Origin: Bacillota bacterium | GTDB taxonomy: Bacteria > Bacillota > Clostridia > Christensenellales > Aristaeellaceae | Assembly (NCBI GenBank): GCA_023392515.1 | Contig: JAEVYX010000009.1 | Span: 1 to 20,506, forward strand | Direction of reading: 5' to 3' | Length of the DNA stretch: 20,506 bases | In this document: piece by piece, positions 1-8,275 of the stretch | Layout: each line of letters begins with the position of its first letter | Position numbering within the stretch: position 1 is the stretch's first letter | Program-made: the position numbers and the translations under genes | Notes under the pieces: generated by a model | Databases searched by the model: none | Told to the model about the DNA's origin: nothing | Seen by the model: only the letters and a program-made list of their open reading frames with translations

Positions 1-172
1 CCGCAGGAAATTCCCTCCCGAGCTTCCCCGCTCAACCCCCACGGGCAGTAGGCAGGGACGGATACGCCTCCGTGACAAGCGGCGAGCGCATCGGTCAAAA
101 ATTGACCTGTGCGAAATTTGGGTGGTACCACGCGGCAGTATGCCTTCGTCCCATAGGACGGAGGCTTTTTTT
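1..172 (+). promoter_or_regulatory. T-box leader of pheST (5' part missing)
   Basis: This is the 3' part of a tRNA-sensing T-box leader. The diagnostic T-box sequence GGGTGGTACCACGCGG lies at 120-135, and the AGTAGG...GACGG element often found between stem I and stem III lies around 47-63. A small hairpin, GGTCAAAAATTGACC at 93-107, fits stem III. An intrinsic terminator with a T tract follows directly. Uncharged tRNA pairing with the T-box bulge would stabilise the antiterminator and allow transcription into pheS. The downstream genes encode phenylalanyl-tRNA synthetase, so tRNA-Phe is the expected ligand (inference). Stem I is cut by the window start. A TTC at 12-14 could be the specifier codon, but I cannot fold the missing part to prove it. 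Confidence 0.93.
142..172 (+). terminator. T-box-controlled intrinsic terminator before pheS
   Basis: Arms at 142-151 (GCCTTCGTCC) and 156-165 (GGACGGAGGC) form a 10-bp stem with one G-T wobble and a CATA loop, followed by seven T residues at 166-172. It lies just after the T-box sequence, where the regulated terminator of such leaders normally sits, and ends about 30 bases before the pheS start codon. Confidence 0.92.
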
Positions 173-204
173 CATGGCTGGAATCAGGAAAGGGGATGCG
201 GCAA

Positions 205-1233
205 ATGGAAATGCGGGAACAAATTGAAAGCATGCGGTTGCAGCTGGTCACGGACTTGGAGGCTGTTTCCGGCACCCCGGCATTGGAAGCCCTGCGGGTA
301 AAAGTGCTTGGCAAAAAGGGAGAGCTTACCGCGCTTTTGCGGGGCATGGGCCAGTTGGCACCGGAGGAGCGGCCTCATGCCGGGCAAATGATCAACCAGG
401 CCCGGGAAGCTTTTGAGGCGCTTTTGGACGAAAAGCAGCAGGCTGTACGCGCCATGGAGCGGGCAGAAGCATTAAAAAGGGAAACCATCGATGTGACCGA
501 GCCCCGGGATATTTTAAAACCTGGCAGCGCACACCCCGTAACGCTGGTGCTGCGGGATATGGTGGAGTGCTTTGCAGGCATGGGCTTTGAAGTGGTGGAA
601 GGTCCCGAGGTGGAACTGGACCACTACAACTTTGAGTTGCTGAACATTCCCAAAAACCATCCGGCCAGGGATGCCCAGGATACTTTTTATATTGATGAAA
701 ATCAGGTGCTGCGCACGCATACCTCCCCCATGCAGGCGAGGACCATGCTGTCCCGCAAGCCCCCCATCCGAATCATCTGCCCCGGCCGGGTCTATCGCGC
801 CGACGAGGTGGATGCAACCCATTCCCCGGTGTTTCACCAGCTGGAAGGCCTGGTCGTGGACCGGGATGTGACCATGGCCGATTTGCGGGGAACCCTGGAG
901 GCCTTTGCCAAAAGGCTGTACGGCCAGGACGTGACCACGCGGTTCCGCCCTTCCTTCTTCCCCTTCACAGAGCCCAGCGCCGAAGTGGACCTGACCTGCA
1001 TGGCCTGCCATGGGGCAGGTTGCAGGGTGTGCAAGGGCACCGGCTGGATTGAAGTGCTGGGCAGCGGAATGGTCAACCCCAAGGTGCTTGAAATGTGCGG
1101 CATAGACAGCAAGGTGTATTCCGGATTTGCCTTTGGCATAGGCCTGGAACGGCTGGCGCTGCTTCGCTACGGCATCCGGGACATGCGGCTTTTATATGAG
1201 GGGGATATGCGGTTCCTCTCGCAATTCAGATAA
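205..1233 (+). CDS. pheS: Phenylalanyl-tRNA synthetase alpha subunit
   Basis: Catalytic subunit of the cytoplasmic (alpha-beta)2 enzyme that charges tRNA-Phe with phenylalanine. From ATG 205 it has 342 residues, the usual size. An N-terminal helical coiled-coil arm (about 1-85) precedes the class II core. HTSPMQAR is at 172-179, motif 2 (GRVYRADEVDATHSP) starts at 194, FRPSFFPFTEP is near 247 and motif 3 (GFAFGIGLERLALL) is at 307-320. Four cysteines at 265, 268, 273 and 276 form the C-x2-C...C-x2-C element common in bacterial PheS. Start choice: AGGGG at 191-195 gives 9-base spacing to ATG 205. ATG 196, in the same frame, is also possible via AGGA at 186-189 and would add three residues. The gene lies behind a T-box and 23 bases before pheT. 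Confidence 0.97.
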   Translation: MEMREQIESMRLQLVTDLEAVSGTPALEALRVKVLGKKGELTALLRGMGQLAPEERPHAGQMINQAREAFEALLDEKQQAVRAMERAEALKRETIDVTEPRDILKPGSAHPVTLVLRDMVECFAGMGFEVVEGPEVELDHYNFELLNIPKNHPARDAQDTFYIDENQVLRTHTSPMQARTMLSRKPPIRIICPGRVYRADEVDATHSPVFHQLEGLVVDRDVTMADLRGTLEAFAKRLYGQDVTTRFRPSFFPFTEPSAEVDLTCMACHGAGCRVCKGTGWIEVLGSGMVNPKVLEMCGIDSKVYSGFAFGIGLERLALLRYGIRDMRLLYEGDMRFLSQFR

Positions 1234-1256
1234 AAACAGCAGGAGGAGAGATCGTT

Positions 1257-3650
1257 ATGAAGCTTCCCTTGAAGTGGATAGAGAAATATACACCCATCCC
1301 CATGGAGAAAAAGGCGTATCAAGACCGGATGATCATGTGCGGCACCGGGGTTGAGGGTGTGGAGAATTTGGGCGCCGATATGGAAAAAGTGGTGGTTGGC
1401 CGGGTTCTGACCGCAGAAAACTTGCCAAACAGCGACCATCTTCACATCTGCACCGTGGATGCGGGTCAAGGCCAGCCTTTGCAAATCGTATGTGGCGCGC
1501 CCAATGCAGCCCCCGGCATCCTTGTGCCGGTAGCGCTGGATGGGGCCAGGCTCCCCGGCGGCATCAAGATCAAAAAGGGCAAATTGCGGGGCGTGGTCAG
1601 TGAGGGTATGCTCTGCTCCGCTACGGAATTGAACGTACCGGTGGAGTTGTACCCTTCCGTTGGCGATGCCGGCCTGCTCATTTTTCAGGAAGATTATCCG
1701 GTGGGCAGCGATGTGAAGCCTATTTTCGGCCTGGACGACGCTGTTGTCGATTTTGAGATTCTTGCCAACCGCCCCGATTGCCTTTGCGCCTGGGGCGTGG
1801 CCCGGGAAACGGCAGTGGCGATGAATACCAAATTTCAAAAGCCGGAAATCACCGTCAAGGAAGGCGAAGGCAGCATTCACGATCACGTTCGTGTGACCGT
1901 AAACGATGAAAGCTTTTGCCCCCGGTATGTGGCCCGCGTGGTGAAAAACGTACGGGTGGGGCCTTCACCCCTTTGGCTGCGTAAGTATCTTTACGGAGCG
2001 GGGATGCGCTCCATCAACAATGTTGTGGACATTACCAACTTTGTCATGCTGGAGACCGGCCATCCCATGCATGCCTTTGATTTGAGCCGGGTGCATGGCC
2101 GCCACATCATCGTCCGCAAGGCTTTGCCGGGAGAAATCCTAAAAACCTTGGACGGAAAAGAGCGGCAGCTTTCCGGCATTGAGCTCCTCATCTGCGATGA
2201 GGAAGGCCCCACCGGCGTCGCCGGCATCATGGGCGGGGAAGAAAGTGAAATCAGCGAAAGCACCAAAGAGATCGTGTTCGAGTGCGCTGTCTTTGACCGC
2301 ACCGGCACCCGCCTTGCAGCCCGGGGCCTGGGCCTTCGCACCGAGGCCAGCGGCCGATTCGAAAAGGGTGTATGTGTTCATACCGCGCTGGAGGCCATGC
2401 AGCGGGCTTGTCAGATGGTGAATGAATTGGATGCAGGGGATGTCGTTCCGGGCATCATCGACCTGTACCCTGCCCCAAAGGAAAAGCAAATTATCGAGGC
2501 AAGCTGCAGCCGTATTGCCGCCCGCACAGGGGTAGAAATTCCGCCTGACAAAATGGTGGAGATATTGGAATCCCTCCATTTTGAAGTAGCAAGGAACGGA
2601 GACCGGCTAACCGTCACCGTGCCTGATTTCCGCCAGGACGTGGACGGGGAGGCAGACCTTTCGGAAGAGGTTCTGCGGATCTTTGGCTATGATGCCATTC
2701 CCGCCACCTCACTTCGGGGCGAATCCACCATGGGCGGCCGCAACAGCAAAATGCGCCTGCGGGATAACATCTGTGAGCTGCTGACCGGCATGGGCTTTTA
2801 CGAGATCATGAATTACTCCTTCATCAGCCCCAAGAGCATAGAGAAGCTGGGCCTTGATGACAAGGACCTGCGCAATCAGCCGATCGCTTTGAAAAATCCC
2901 TTGGGGGAGGATACAAGCATCATGCGGTCCAGCCTGGCCCCCGGCATGCTGCAAACATTGGCCTTGAATATGAACCGCGGTAACGAATTTGCAAGGCTGT
3001 ATGAAATTGCCGCCGTGTTTGACGGAACCCGTCCCACGGCAGAAGGCCTGCCCACCGAAACTCCGACACTTTGCGTAGGGCTGTATGGCGGCGGCGCTGA
3101 TTTCTACACCATTCGTGGGGTTATGCAGAGTCTTCTTGCACAAATGGGGATAAAAACCATTGTTGAACCCGGCGGGGAAAACTATCACCATCCCGGCCGC
3201 TGCGCAAAGCTGGTTAGCGGAAACCAGGTGCTGGCTGTGCTGGGCCAGGTGCATCCTGATGCAGCGGAGCACTTTGATATACCGGGACAGGCATATTTGG
3301 CGGAAATAAACCTTGTAACCCTGGCAGAATGTGAAAAGCCCATGGGTGAAGTGAAGCCCCTGCCGCGCACCCCCTCCGTAAGCCGGGATTTGGCTCTGGT
3401 TATGGCCGACAGCCAGCCCGTAGGCCCGCTGATGGCTGCCATGGAAACCGCGGGAGGGATGCTCCTGGAGGAATGCCGCCTGTTTGACGTATACCGGGGC
3501 GCTCAATTGGGAGAGGATAAGAAATCCGTCGCCTTTTCCCTCACCTTCCGGGCAGCCGACCATACCCTTACTGAGACGGAAGTCGGCACCGCTATGGAGA
3601 AAATTCAAAAGGTTTGCAGGGAACAGTTCCAAGCAGTCATCCGGTCGTAA
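1257..3650 (+). CDS. pheT: Phenylalanyl-tRNA synthetase beta subunit
   Basis: Large subunit of PheRS, 797 residues, full length for bacterial PheT. Domain order is as in the family: an OB-fold tRNA-binding (EMAP-like) domain at about 42-150 (VVVGRVL, NSDHLHICTVD, SEGMLCSATEL), the B3/B4 editing domain at about 210-390 (VVDITNFVMLETGHPMHAFD), a B5 domain at about 400-480, a degenerate synthetase core at about 485-690, and a C-terminal ferredoxin-fold anticodon-binding domain (FDX-ACB) at about 700-797, opening with PRTPSVSRDLALV. The B3/B4 domain hydrolyses Tyr-tRNA-Phe in characterised homologues. AGGAGGAG at 1241-1248 sets the start at ATG 1257. It is co-transcribed with pheS and so shares its T-box control. 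A hairpin repeat starts one base after the stop. Confidence 0.97.
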   Translation: MKLPLKWIEKYTPIPMEKKAYQDRMIMCGTGVEGVENLGADMEKVVVGRVLTAENLPNSDHLHICTVDAGQGQPLQIVCGAPNAAPGILVPVALDGARLPGGIKIKKGKLRGVVSEGMLCSATELNVPVELYPSVGDAGLLIFQEDYPVGSDVKPIFGLDDAVVDFEILANRPDCLCAWGVARETAVAMNTKFQKPEITVKEGEGSIHDHVRVTVNDESFCPRYVARVVKNVRVGPSPLWLRKYLYGAGMRSINNVVDITNFVMLETGHPMHAFDLSRVHGRHIIVRKALPGEILKTLDGKERQLSGIELLICDEEGPTGVAGIMGGEESEISESTKEIVFECAVFDRTGTRLAARGLGLRTEASGRFEKGVCVHTALEAMQRACQMVNELDAGDVVPGIIDLYPAPKEKQIIEASCSRIAARTGVEIPPDKMVEILESLHFEVARNGDRLTVTVPDFRQDVDGEADLSEEVLRIFGYDAIPATSLRGESTMGGRNSKMRLRDNICELLTGMGFYEIMNYSFISPKSIEKLGLDDKDLRNQPIALKNPLGEDTSIMRSSLAPGMLQTLALNMNRGNEFARLYEIAAVFDGTRPTAEGLPTETPTLCVGLYGGGADFYTIRGVMQSLLAQMGIKTIVEPGGENYHHPGRCAKLVSGNQVLAVLGQVHPDAAEHFDIPGQAYLAEINLVTLAECEKPMGEVKPLPRTPSVSRDLALVMADSQPVGPLMAAMETAGGMLLEECRLFDVYRGAQLGEDKKSVAFSLTFRAADHTLTETEVGTAMEKIQKVCREQFQAVIRS

Positions 3651-3651
3651 G

Positions 3652-3705
3652 CCCAGGGGGCGCCGCCCCCTGGGAACCCCTGCCCAAGGGATGAAATCCC
3701 TTGGG
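3652..3705 (+). repeat. Double-hairpin repeat, copy 1 (after pheT)
   Basis: Two perfect hairpins lie back to back. The first has arms CCCAGGGGGC (3652-3661) and GCCCCCTGGG (3665-3674) around a 3-base loop. The second has arms CCCAAGGGAT (3683-3692) and ATCCCTTGGG (3696-3705) around GAA. The 8-base spacer contains ACCCC. A diverged copy with the same order, loop size and ACCCC spacer follows glpK at 17084. There is no T tract, so neither hairpin is a standard terminator. It could be a REP-like element or a 3'-end stabiliser. Confidence 0.8.
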
Positions 3706-3726
3706 TATCCCTAAATAATAATAGAA

Positions 3727-3784
3727 AAAGGGATGCCTTCTACAAACTAACTTGAGTTTGAAATAGGCATCCCTTTCATTTTTT
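3727..3784. terminator. Bidirectional terminator between pheT and ltaE
   Basis: A perfect 11-bp stem (AAAGGGATGCC at 3727-3737, GGCATCCCTTT at 3766-3776) encloses an inner stem CAAACT/AGTTTG at 3743-3748 and 3755-3760. A T run at 3779-3784 follows on the plus strand, and the minus strand reads a T-rich tract on the other side. It lies between convergent genes, so it can end both pheST and the minus-strand operon. Confidence 0.9.
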
Positions 3785-3820
3785 CAAAACACGAATGTTT
3801 AAGGGTGTCGAAAAAGTCCC

Positions 3821-4846
3821 CTACAGTCTACCAACATCGTCTAGCAGCGCCTGCACGTCTTCCTCCCGGGTAGCCCAGCTGGTGCAGATGCGTACAGCGG
3901 TATGGCTGTCATTTACCTTTTCCCAGAAGGAGAAGGTATATTTTTCAGTAAGGGTGGCCAGCATGCTGTTTTCAAAAATGGGGAACTGCTGGTTGGTGGG
4001 AGACTCGATTAGGAAAGGGATTCCCTTGCTGCGCAAAGTATCCCGGATCAGCATGGCCAAACGTTGGGCATGGGCGGAGATTTCATCGTACAGGCCGTCG
4101 CTCATTAAAGCGGAAAACTGAACGCCCAATAGTCGACCTTTGGCAAGAAGGCCGCCCCGTTGTTTCATAAAATAACGGAAATCAGGTTTCAGGGCATCGT
4201 TCGTGATTACGACCGCTTCGCCGAATAATGCCCCCACCTTTGTTCCGCCAATGTAAAACACATCGCAAAGCGCACTGAGCATGGGCAGGGTGACATCAGT
4301 CCCTTTCCCATGCAAACCATAGCCCAGCCTTGCCCCGTCCAAGAACAAATACAGCGAATAGCGGTCACACACAGCCCGAAGCAGCCGCAGTTCCTCGGCG
4401 GAATACAGCGTGCCCACCTCCGTCGGAAAGGAGATGTACACCATGCCTGGCTTTACCGTATGCTCAAAATCTGCCTGCTCCAAAACGGCTTTTTCCACCT
4501 GCGCGGCGGTGATTTTTCCATCAGGTCCATTCAGGGCCAGAACCTTGTGGCCGGTGGCTTCTATTGCTCCGGTTTCATGCACATTAATATGGCCCGTGCC
4601 GGCACAAAGTACCCCCTGATGAGGGCGCAATGCGGCGGATATGACCGTCAGGTTGGTCTGCGTGCCGCCCACCAAAAAATGCACATCCGCCTGGGGACAG
4701 GCGCACTTTTCCCGGATCAGGGCTGCCGCCTGCTGGCAGTAATCATCCTCACCATAACCCGGTGTTTGCGCAAGATTGGTTTGTACGAGCTTTTCCAATA
4801 CTTTAGGATGGGCTCCTTCCAGATAATCACTTTGAAACAGTATCAT
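3821..4846 (-). CDS. ltaE: Low-specificity threonine aldolase family PLP enzyme
   Basis: Fold-type I PLP enzyme of the threonine aldolase/beta-eliminating lyase family, 341 residues. It is expected to cleave L-threonine or allo-threonine to glycine and acetaldehyde in the cytoplasm. SDYLEGAHP at the N-terminus, GGTQTN at 60-65 (cofactor phosphate region), His86 in TGHINVHETGA (stacking histidine region), FLDGARLGYG at 168-177 (Asp170 and Arg173) and YIGGTKVGALFGE at 198-210, with Lys203 as the likely Schiff-base lysine, all fit. AGGGAGGGG precedes the start. It begins 19 bases after the stop of the upstream glycosidase gene, so the two form an operon. The exact amino-acid specificity (L-threonine, allo-threonine or another beta-hydroxy amino acid) cannot be read from sequence. 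Confidence 0.88.
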   Translation of the reverse strand: MILFQSDYLEGAHPKVLEKLVQTNLAQTPGYGEDDYCQQAAALIREKCACPQADVHFLVGGTQTNLTVISAALRPHQGVLCAGTGHINVHETGAIEATGHKVLALNGPDGKITAAQVEKAVLEQADFEHTVKPGMVYISFPTEVGTLYSAEELRLLRAVCDRYSLYLFLDGARLGYGLHGKGTDVTLPMLSALCDVFYIGGTKVGALFGEAVVITNDALKPDFRYFMKQRGGLLAKGRLLGVQFSALMSDGLYDEISAHAQRLAMLIRDTLRSKGIPFLIESPTNQQFPIFENSMLATLTEKYTFSFWEKVNDSHTAVRICTSWATREEDVQALLDDVGRL

Positions 4847-4865
4847 GGAAACCCCTCCCTTTCGA

Positions 4866-5837
4866 TTATTCGTGGGTGCCGATAGTCAAAATATCCGGGA
4901 TGGCCCGGGTGCTTTCCTGCACGCCGTCGCCGTTGCCCAATTCGACGCTCTCCCCCATAAACAGCATGGCAGCCGTGCCGCCGCCGTCCAGGTTCAAAGC
5001 ATCGGAACAGCCCAAGTCGTACAAGGTTTCCGCCATAAACTGCAATCCGCAGCCGGCTGAGTACCCGGTGCGCCCCTCCACCAGCATGCCGATGTAGTGG
5101 CCCGGCGAGATGATGCCTATGGCATTGCGGGGTTCTTCATGGGTAAAGTTGGTATACATAACAGGGTTGATTTCTCCGCCCCTTATAAGTATTGGGCCAA
5201 AGCTCAACACATCCATGGCGCCTAGATCAAGGTATTCCTGCGCTGTGAGTTCATAAGGCTCAAACACCTGCATGTTTCCATTTGGGAAAAACGCGGCCGT
5301 ATCCAAACTGGGCAAGCCCAGCGTTGTTTTGCTGTAGGTCTTGTCATAAAGAATTTCGCCGTTTCGAATAATAATGCCGACCCGCTGATCGTTGGCCAGC
5401 CGGTAGGAATAAAAATCTCCGCTTTGGGCATAAACCGCCTTATGTGCGGATGCCATGTCCTCGGGCATGCCGTTGGTGCGGCCAGGTTTTTCCTCGTTGT
5501 AGCTTATGGTATGCATGGCTTCGTTTTCGCTGCGGATATCGGCAATATACCACACCAGTTTGCTTGGGCTGGTGCGCTGATATCTGGTAATCTCCACCCG
5601 CAAATCCTGGGTTACGTAAACCCAGTACCCTTTTTCCGAGTCTTTCAGGATAAAGGGAGCCATGCCTTCGGGCAGGTATCCAAGGTCTATCGCAGGGTCA
5701 AAGGCCGGCAGTACCGTTTCAGGGGCAACAGGTTGATGAACACCTGCATCAGGTGTGCTTTCTCCCAGGGCAAGGACCGTCGGCAGCATAAGCGCAAGCG
5801 TTAGAAGTAAGCATGCTCGCTTTTTCCATCGTTTCAT
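4866..5837 (-). CDS. Secreted NAGPA-type phosphodiester glycosidase
   Basis: 323 residues, with an N-terminal signal peptide: MKRWKKR followed by a hydrophobic stretch (about 8-24) and no lipobox. The rest is a phosphodiester glycosidase domain (NAGPA/DUF2233, PF09992), shown by GIISPGHYIGMLVEGR at 241-256, the GYSAGCGLQFMAETLYDLG segment and the hallmark LNLDGGGTA at 281-289, ending with the usual RAIPDILTIG. Family members remove sugars linked by a phosphodiester, such as exposed GlcNAc-1-phosphate. In Gram-positive bacteria the target is usually unproven; teichoic or capsular phosphodiesters are possible. Start choice: ATG 5837 has GGAGGA about 9 bases upstream and lies downstream of a consensus promoter (5901-5929). 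The in-frame ATG at 5954 lies upstream of that promoter and is rejected. Followed by ltaE. Confidence 0.87.
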   Translation of the reverse strand: MKRWKKRACLLLTLALMLPTVLALGESTPDAGVHQPVAPETVLPAFDPAIDLGYLPEGMAPFILKDSEKGYWVYVTQDLRVEITRYQRTSPSKLVWYIADIRSENEAMHTISYNEEKPGRTNGMPEDMASAHKAVYAQSGDFYSYRLANDQRVGIIIRNGEILYDKTYSKTTLGLPSLDTAAFFPNGNMQVFEPYELTAQEYLDLGAMDVLSFGPILIRGGEINPVMYTNFTHEEPRNAIGIISPGHYIGMLVEGRTGYSAGCGLQFMAETLYDLGCSDALNLDGGGTAAMLFMGESVELGNGDGVQESTRAIPDILTIGTHE

Positions 5838-5900
5838 GGGTATATTCCTCCGTGGTGCTTCTAAAATGGAAAACCAACCTTGGACATCTTGAACGTTTTT

Positions 5901-5929
5901 ATTATAGGAGTCGGTGCCTGGTTCGTCAA
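5901..5929 (-). promoter_or_regulatory. Sigma-A promoter of the glycosidase-ltaE operon
   Basis: Read on the minus strand: TTGACG (5929-5924), a 17-base spacer, then a perfect TATAAT (5906-5901). Transcription should start near 5894 and give a leader of about 55 bases to ATG 5837. I see no other promoter before ltaE. Confidence 0.85.
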
Positions 5930-6063
5930 TTGAATGGTTCAAAATATGACGCATCTCTTTTTAACTTTTACAATTCTTATGTACTCCAGCGGGATAAAAT
6001 ATTTCGAGGGGTGACAATTCCTATTCTTTTTCATTTTTTGTAGAAGTTTTTCAGGGTTTGCCC

Positions 6064-6069
6064 TATAAT
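6064..6069 (+). promoter_or_regulatory. Possible -10 element for dapF-dapL
   Basis: A perfect TATAAT lies 37 bases before the dapF start. At the expected -35 position (about 6041-6046) there is only TAGAAG, a poor match, so the promoter may be weak or activator-dependent. No riboswitch is visible between it and dapF. Confidence 0.45.
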
Positions 6070-6106
6070 ACTGATTCAAGGATTCCTGCAAGAAGGAGTG
6101 GTTGCA

Positions 6107-6952
6107 ATGCGGTTTACCAAAATGCACGGGATCGGCAACGATTACGTTTATGTCAATTGTTTTGAGCAGATCGTGCGCAACCCCAAAGAATTGGCTGTGG
6201 CCATGTCCCGGCCGCACTTTGGGGTGGGCGCTGACGGGCTGGTTTTGATAGAGCCCAGTGATACGGCGGACTTTGAAATGCGCATGTTCAACGCTGACGG
6301 CAGCGAATCAGAAATGTGCGGCAACGCTACCCGCTGCATTGGAAAATACGTATATGAGCGCGGTCTGACGGACAAGACGGAGATTACCTTGCGCACCAAG
6401 GGCGGCATCAAGATACTGCAGCTCTTTTTAAAGGATGGGAAGGTAGAAAAGGTACGGGTGGATATGGGTTCCCCAGAGCTTAACCCCAGAAATATTCCGG
6501 TGAACCTGCCGGGGGAAATCGTGCTGGACCACCGCATGCAGGTGGCGGGACATTCCTACGCCATAACCTGTGTGAACATGGGCAATCCTCATGCCGTATT
6601 GTTTGTGGATGATCCGGACCGGCTGGACCTAAATGCCATTGGCCCGCTGTTTGAAAACCATCCGCTGTTTCCCCAGCGGACAAATACGGAGTTTGTGAAG
6701 GTAATCCGCCGGGATTTATTGCAGATGCGGGTATGGGAGCGGGGTTCGGGAGAAACGCTGGCCTGCGGCACCGGGGCCTGCGCCTCGCTGGTTGCGGCGG
6801 TATTGAATGGCAAGGCTGACCGCGCGGCCACGCTTCGCTTAACCGGCGGCGACCTGGAAGTGGAATGGTCCGCGATGAACAATCATGTTTACATGACCGG
6901 CCCCGCGGAATTCGTATTCGACGGGGACTGGCTTTTGGAAGAAACAGAATAG
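6107..6952 (+). CDS. dapF: Diaminopimelate epimerase
   Basis: PLP-independent racemase that converts LL-diaminopimelate to meso-diaminopimelate, the last step before lysine and the cross-linking residue of many Gram-positive cell walls. 281 residues, normal length. The two catalytic cysteines are in the expected motifs: Cys71 in FNADGSESEMCGNATRC and Cys220 in GSGETLACGTGACA. The N-terminal KMHGIGNDYV is the family start. AGAAGGAG at 6091-6098 supports ATG 6107; an in-frame GTG at 6098 overlaps that site and is unlikely. dapL follows after 17 bases and supplies the substrate, so the pair catalyses two consecutive reactions. Confidence 0.97.
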   Translation: MRFTKMHGIGNDYVYVNCFEQIVRNPKELAVAMSRPHFGVGADGLVLIEPSDTADFEMRMFNADGSESEMCGNATRCIGKYVYERGLTDKTEITLRTKGGIKILQLFLKDGKVEKVRVDMGSPELNPRNIPVNLPGEIVLDHRMQVAGHSYAITCVNMGNPHAVLFVDDPDRLDLNAIGPLFENHPLFPQRTNTEFVKVIRRDLLQMRVWERGSGETLACGTGACASLVAAVLNGKADRAATLRLTGGDLEVEWSAMNNHVYMTGPAEFVFDGDWLLEETE

Positions 6953-6969
6953 GAAGGGGATCAAAGCCT

Positions 6970-8199
6970 ATGCTGCGCATCAATGAAAATTATCAGAAGT
7001 TGCCTGGTTCTTACCTGTTTGCGGAGATTGCCCGCCGAGTGAAGGCATTCCAGGCGGAAAATCCCAATGCAGACATCATCCGCCTTGGGATTGGTGATGT
7101 GACGCAGCCTCTGTGCCCGGCGGTGATTTCCGCTATGCACAAAGCCGTGGACGAAATGGCGGACGCACGCACCTTCCGGGGCTATGGTCCGGATTTCGGG
7201 TATGATTTTTTGGTGAATGCCATCCGGGAGCATGACTATGCAGTAAGAGGCGTAGACCTTCAATACGATGAGGTTTTCATTTCCGACGGCGCCAAGTGCG
7301 ATGTGGGAAACCTGCAGGAACTATTTTCACTAGATTGCCGGGTGGCGGTGACCGATCCCGTATATCCTGTATATGTGGACAGCAACGCCATGGCCGGCCG
7401 TGCGGGAGAGTACGAGGAGGACGGCAAATGGTCGAACCTTGTATACCTGCCCTGCAACGCGGGCAACGGCTTTGTGCCGGAACTGCCCAACGAATCGGTG
7501 GATGTCATTTATCTTTGCTACCCCAATAACCCCACCGGCACCACACTCACCAAACAGCAGCTGAAGGTGTGGGTGGATTACGCCCGGAAAAACAACTGCC
7601 TGATCGTCTATGACGCAGCCTACCGGGCCTATGTGACCCGTAAGGAAATTCCCCTCTCCATTTACGAGGTGGAAGGGGCTCGGCAAGTAGCGATCGAATG
7701 CAATTCCTTTTCCAAAACTGCAGGGTTTACCGGCACCCGCTGCGCCTATACCATTGTACCCCATGAGGTAAAGGGAATGGGCAGGGGCGGGGAAATGGTG
7801 GAACTGAACGGACTTTGGAAACGGCGTATGGCCACCAAATTCAATGGCGTCAGCTATCCCGTACAGGTGGGCGCTGCTGCTGTTTATTCCCCCGAAGGTC
7901 AAAAGCAGATCAAGGAAATCATCGCGTATTACATGGAAAACGCCAGAATTATTCGGGAGGCGCTTGTTGCCCAGGGTTATGATGTGTATGGGGGTGTGGA
8001 TGCTCCCTACATTTGGCTGAAAGTGCCGGAGGGCATCACCTCCTGGGGCTTTTTCGATAAGCTTCTGCGCGAGATTCACATCGTAGGCACTCCTGGCTCC
8101 GGCTTCGGCCCCAGCGGGGAAGGGTATTTCCGCCTGACCGCCTTTAACACCCGGGAAAACACGCTTCGGGCCACAGAAAGGTTTTTGACTCTAAAATAG
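6970..8199 (+). CDS. dapL: LL-diaminopimelate aminotransferase
   Basis: PLP-dependent aminotransferase that makes LL-diaminopimelate directly from tetrahydrodipicolinate with glutamate as amino donor, bypassing the acylated (DapD/C/E) steps. 409 residues, matching the family (about 410). Seen: LRINENYQKLPGSYLF at the N-terminus, RLGIGDVTQPLCP at 38-50, the ARTFRGYGPDFGYDFL segment near 66, CYPNNPTGT at 183-191 and SFSKTAGFTGTR at 246-257, with Lys249 as the Schiff-base lysine. AGGAAGGGG at 6951-6959 sets ATG 6970. The frame is open further upstream into dapF, but those starts lack a ribosome site. It forms an operon with dapF and indicates the DapL variant of the pathway, typical of several Clostridia, plants and Chlamydia. 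Confidence 0.97.
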   Translation: MLRINENYQKLPGSYLFAEIARRVKAFQAENPNADIIRLGIGDVTQPLCPAVISAMHKAVDEMADARTFRGYGPDFGYDFLVNAIREHDYAVRGVDLQYDEVFISDGAKCDVGNLQELFSLDCRVAVTDPVYPVYVDSNAMAGRAGEYEEDGKWSNLVYLPCNAGNGFVPELPNESVDVIYLCYPNNPTGTTLTKQQLKVWVDYARKNNCLIVYDAAYRAYVTRKEIPLSIYEVEGARQVAIECNSFSKTAGFTGTRCAYTIVPHEVKGMGRGGEMVELNGLWKRRMATKFNGVSYPVQVGAAAVYSPEGQKQIKEIIAYYMENARIIREALVAQGYDVYGGVDAPYIWLKVPEGITSWGFFDKLLREIHIVGTPGSGFGPSGEGYFRLTAFNTRENTLRATERFLTLK

Positions 8200-8246
8200 C
8201 CGTATAAACACGAATAAAGATTTGCATAACGGTTCCTTCGTTCGTC

Positions 8247-8275
8247 TTGACAGAAGCGCCCCGGTATTGTATAAC
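8247..8275 (+). promoter_or_regulatory. purA promoter
   Basis: TTGACA at 8247-8252, a 17-base spacer, TATAAC at 8270-8275. The start site should fall near 8282, giving a leader of about 67 bases. That leader can form GGCGC/GCGCC (8283-8287 with 8297-8301) and GGCGGC/GCCGCC (8309-8314 with 8321-8326) just before the AAAGGAGGA ribosome site. No purine riboswitch core is visible. Confidence 0.85.

Noticed and set aside
5838..5954. N-terminal extension of the phosphodiester glycosidase to ATG 5954
   Set aside because: It lies upstream of the consensus promoter at 5901-5929 and would bury the signal peptide; GGAGGA precedes ATG 5837.
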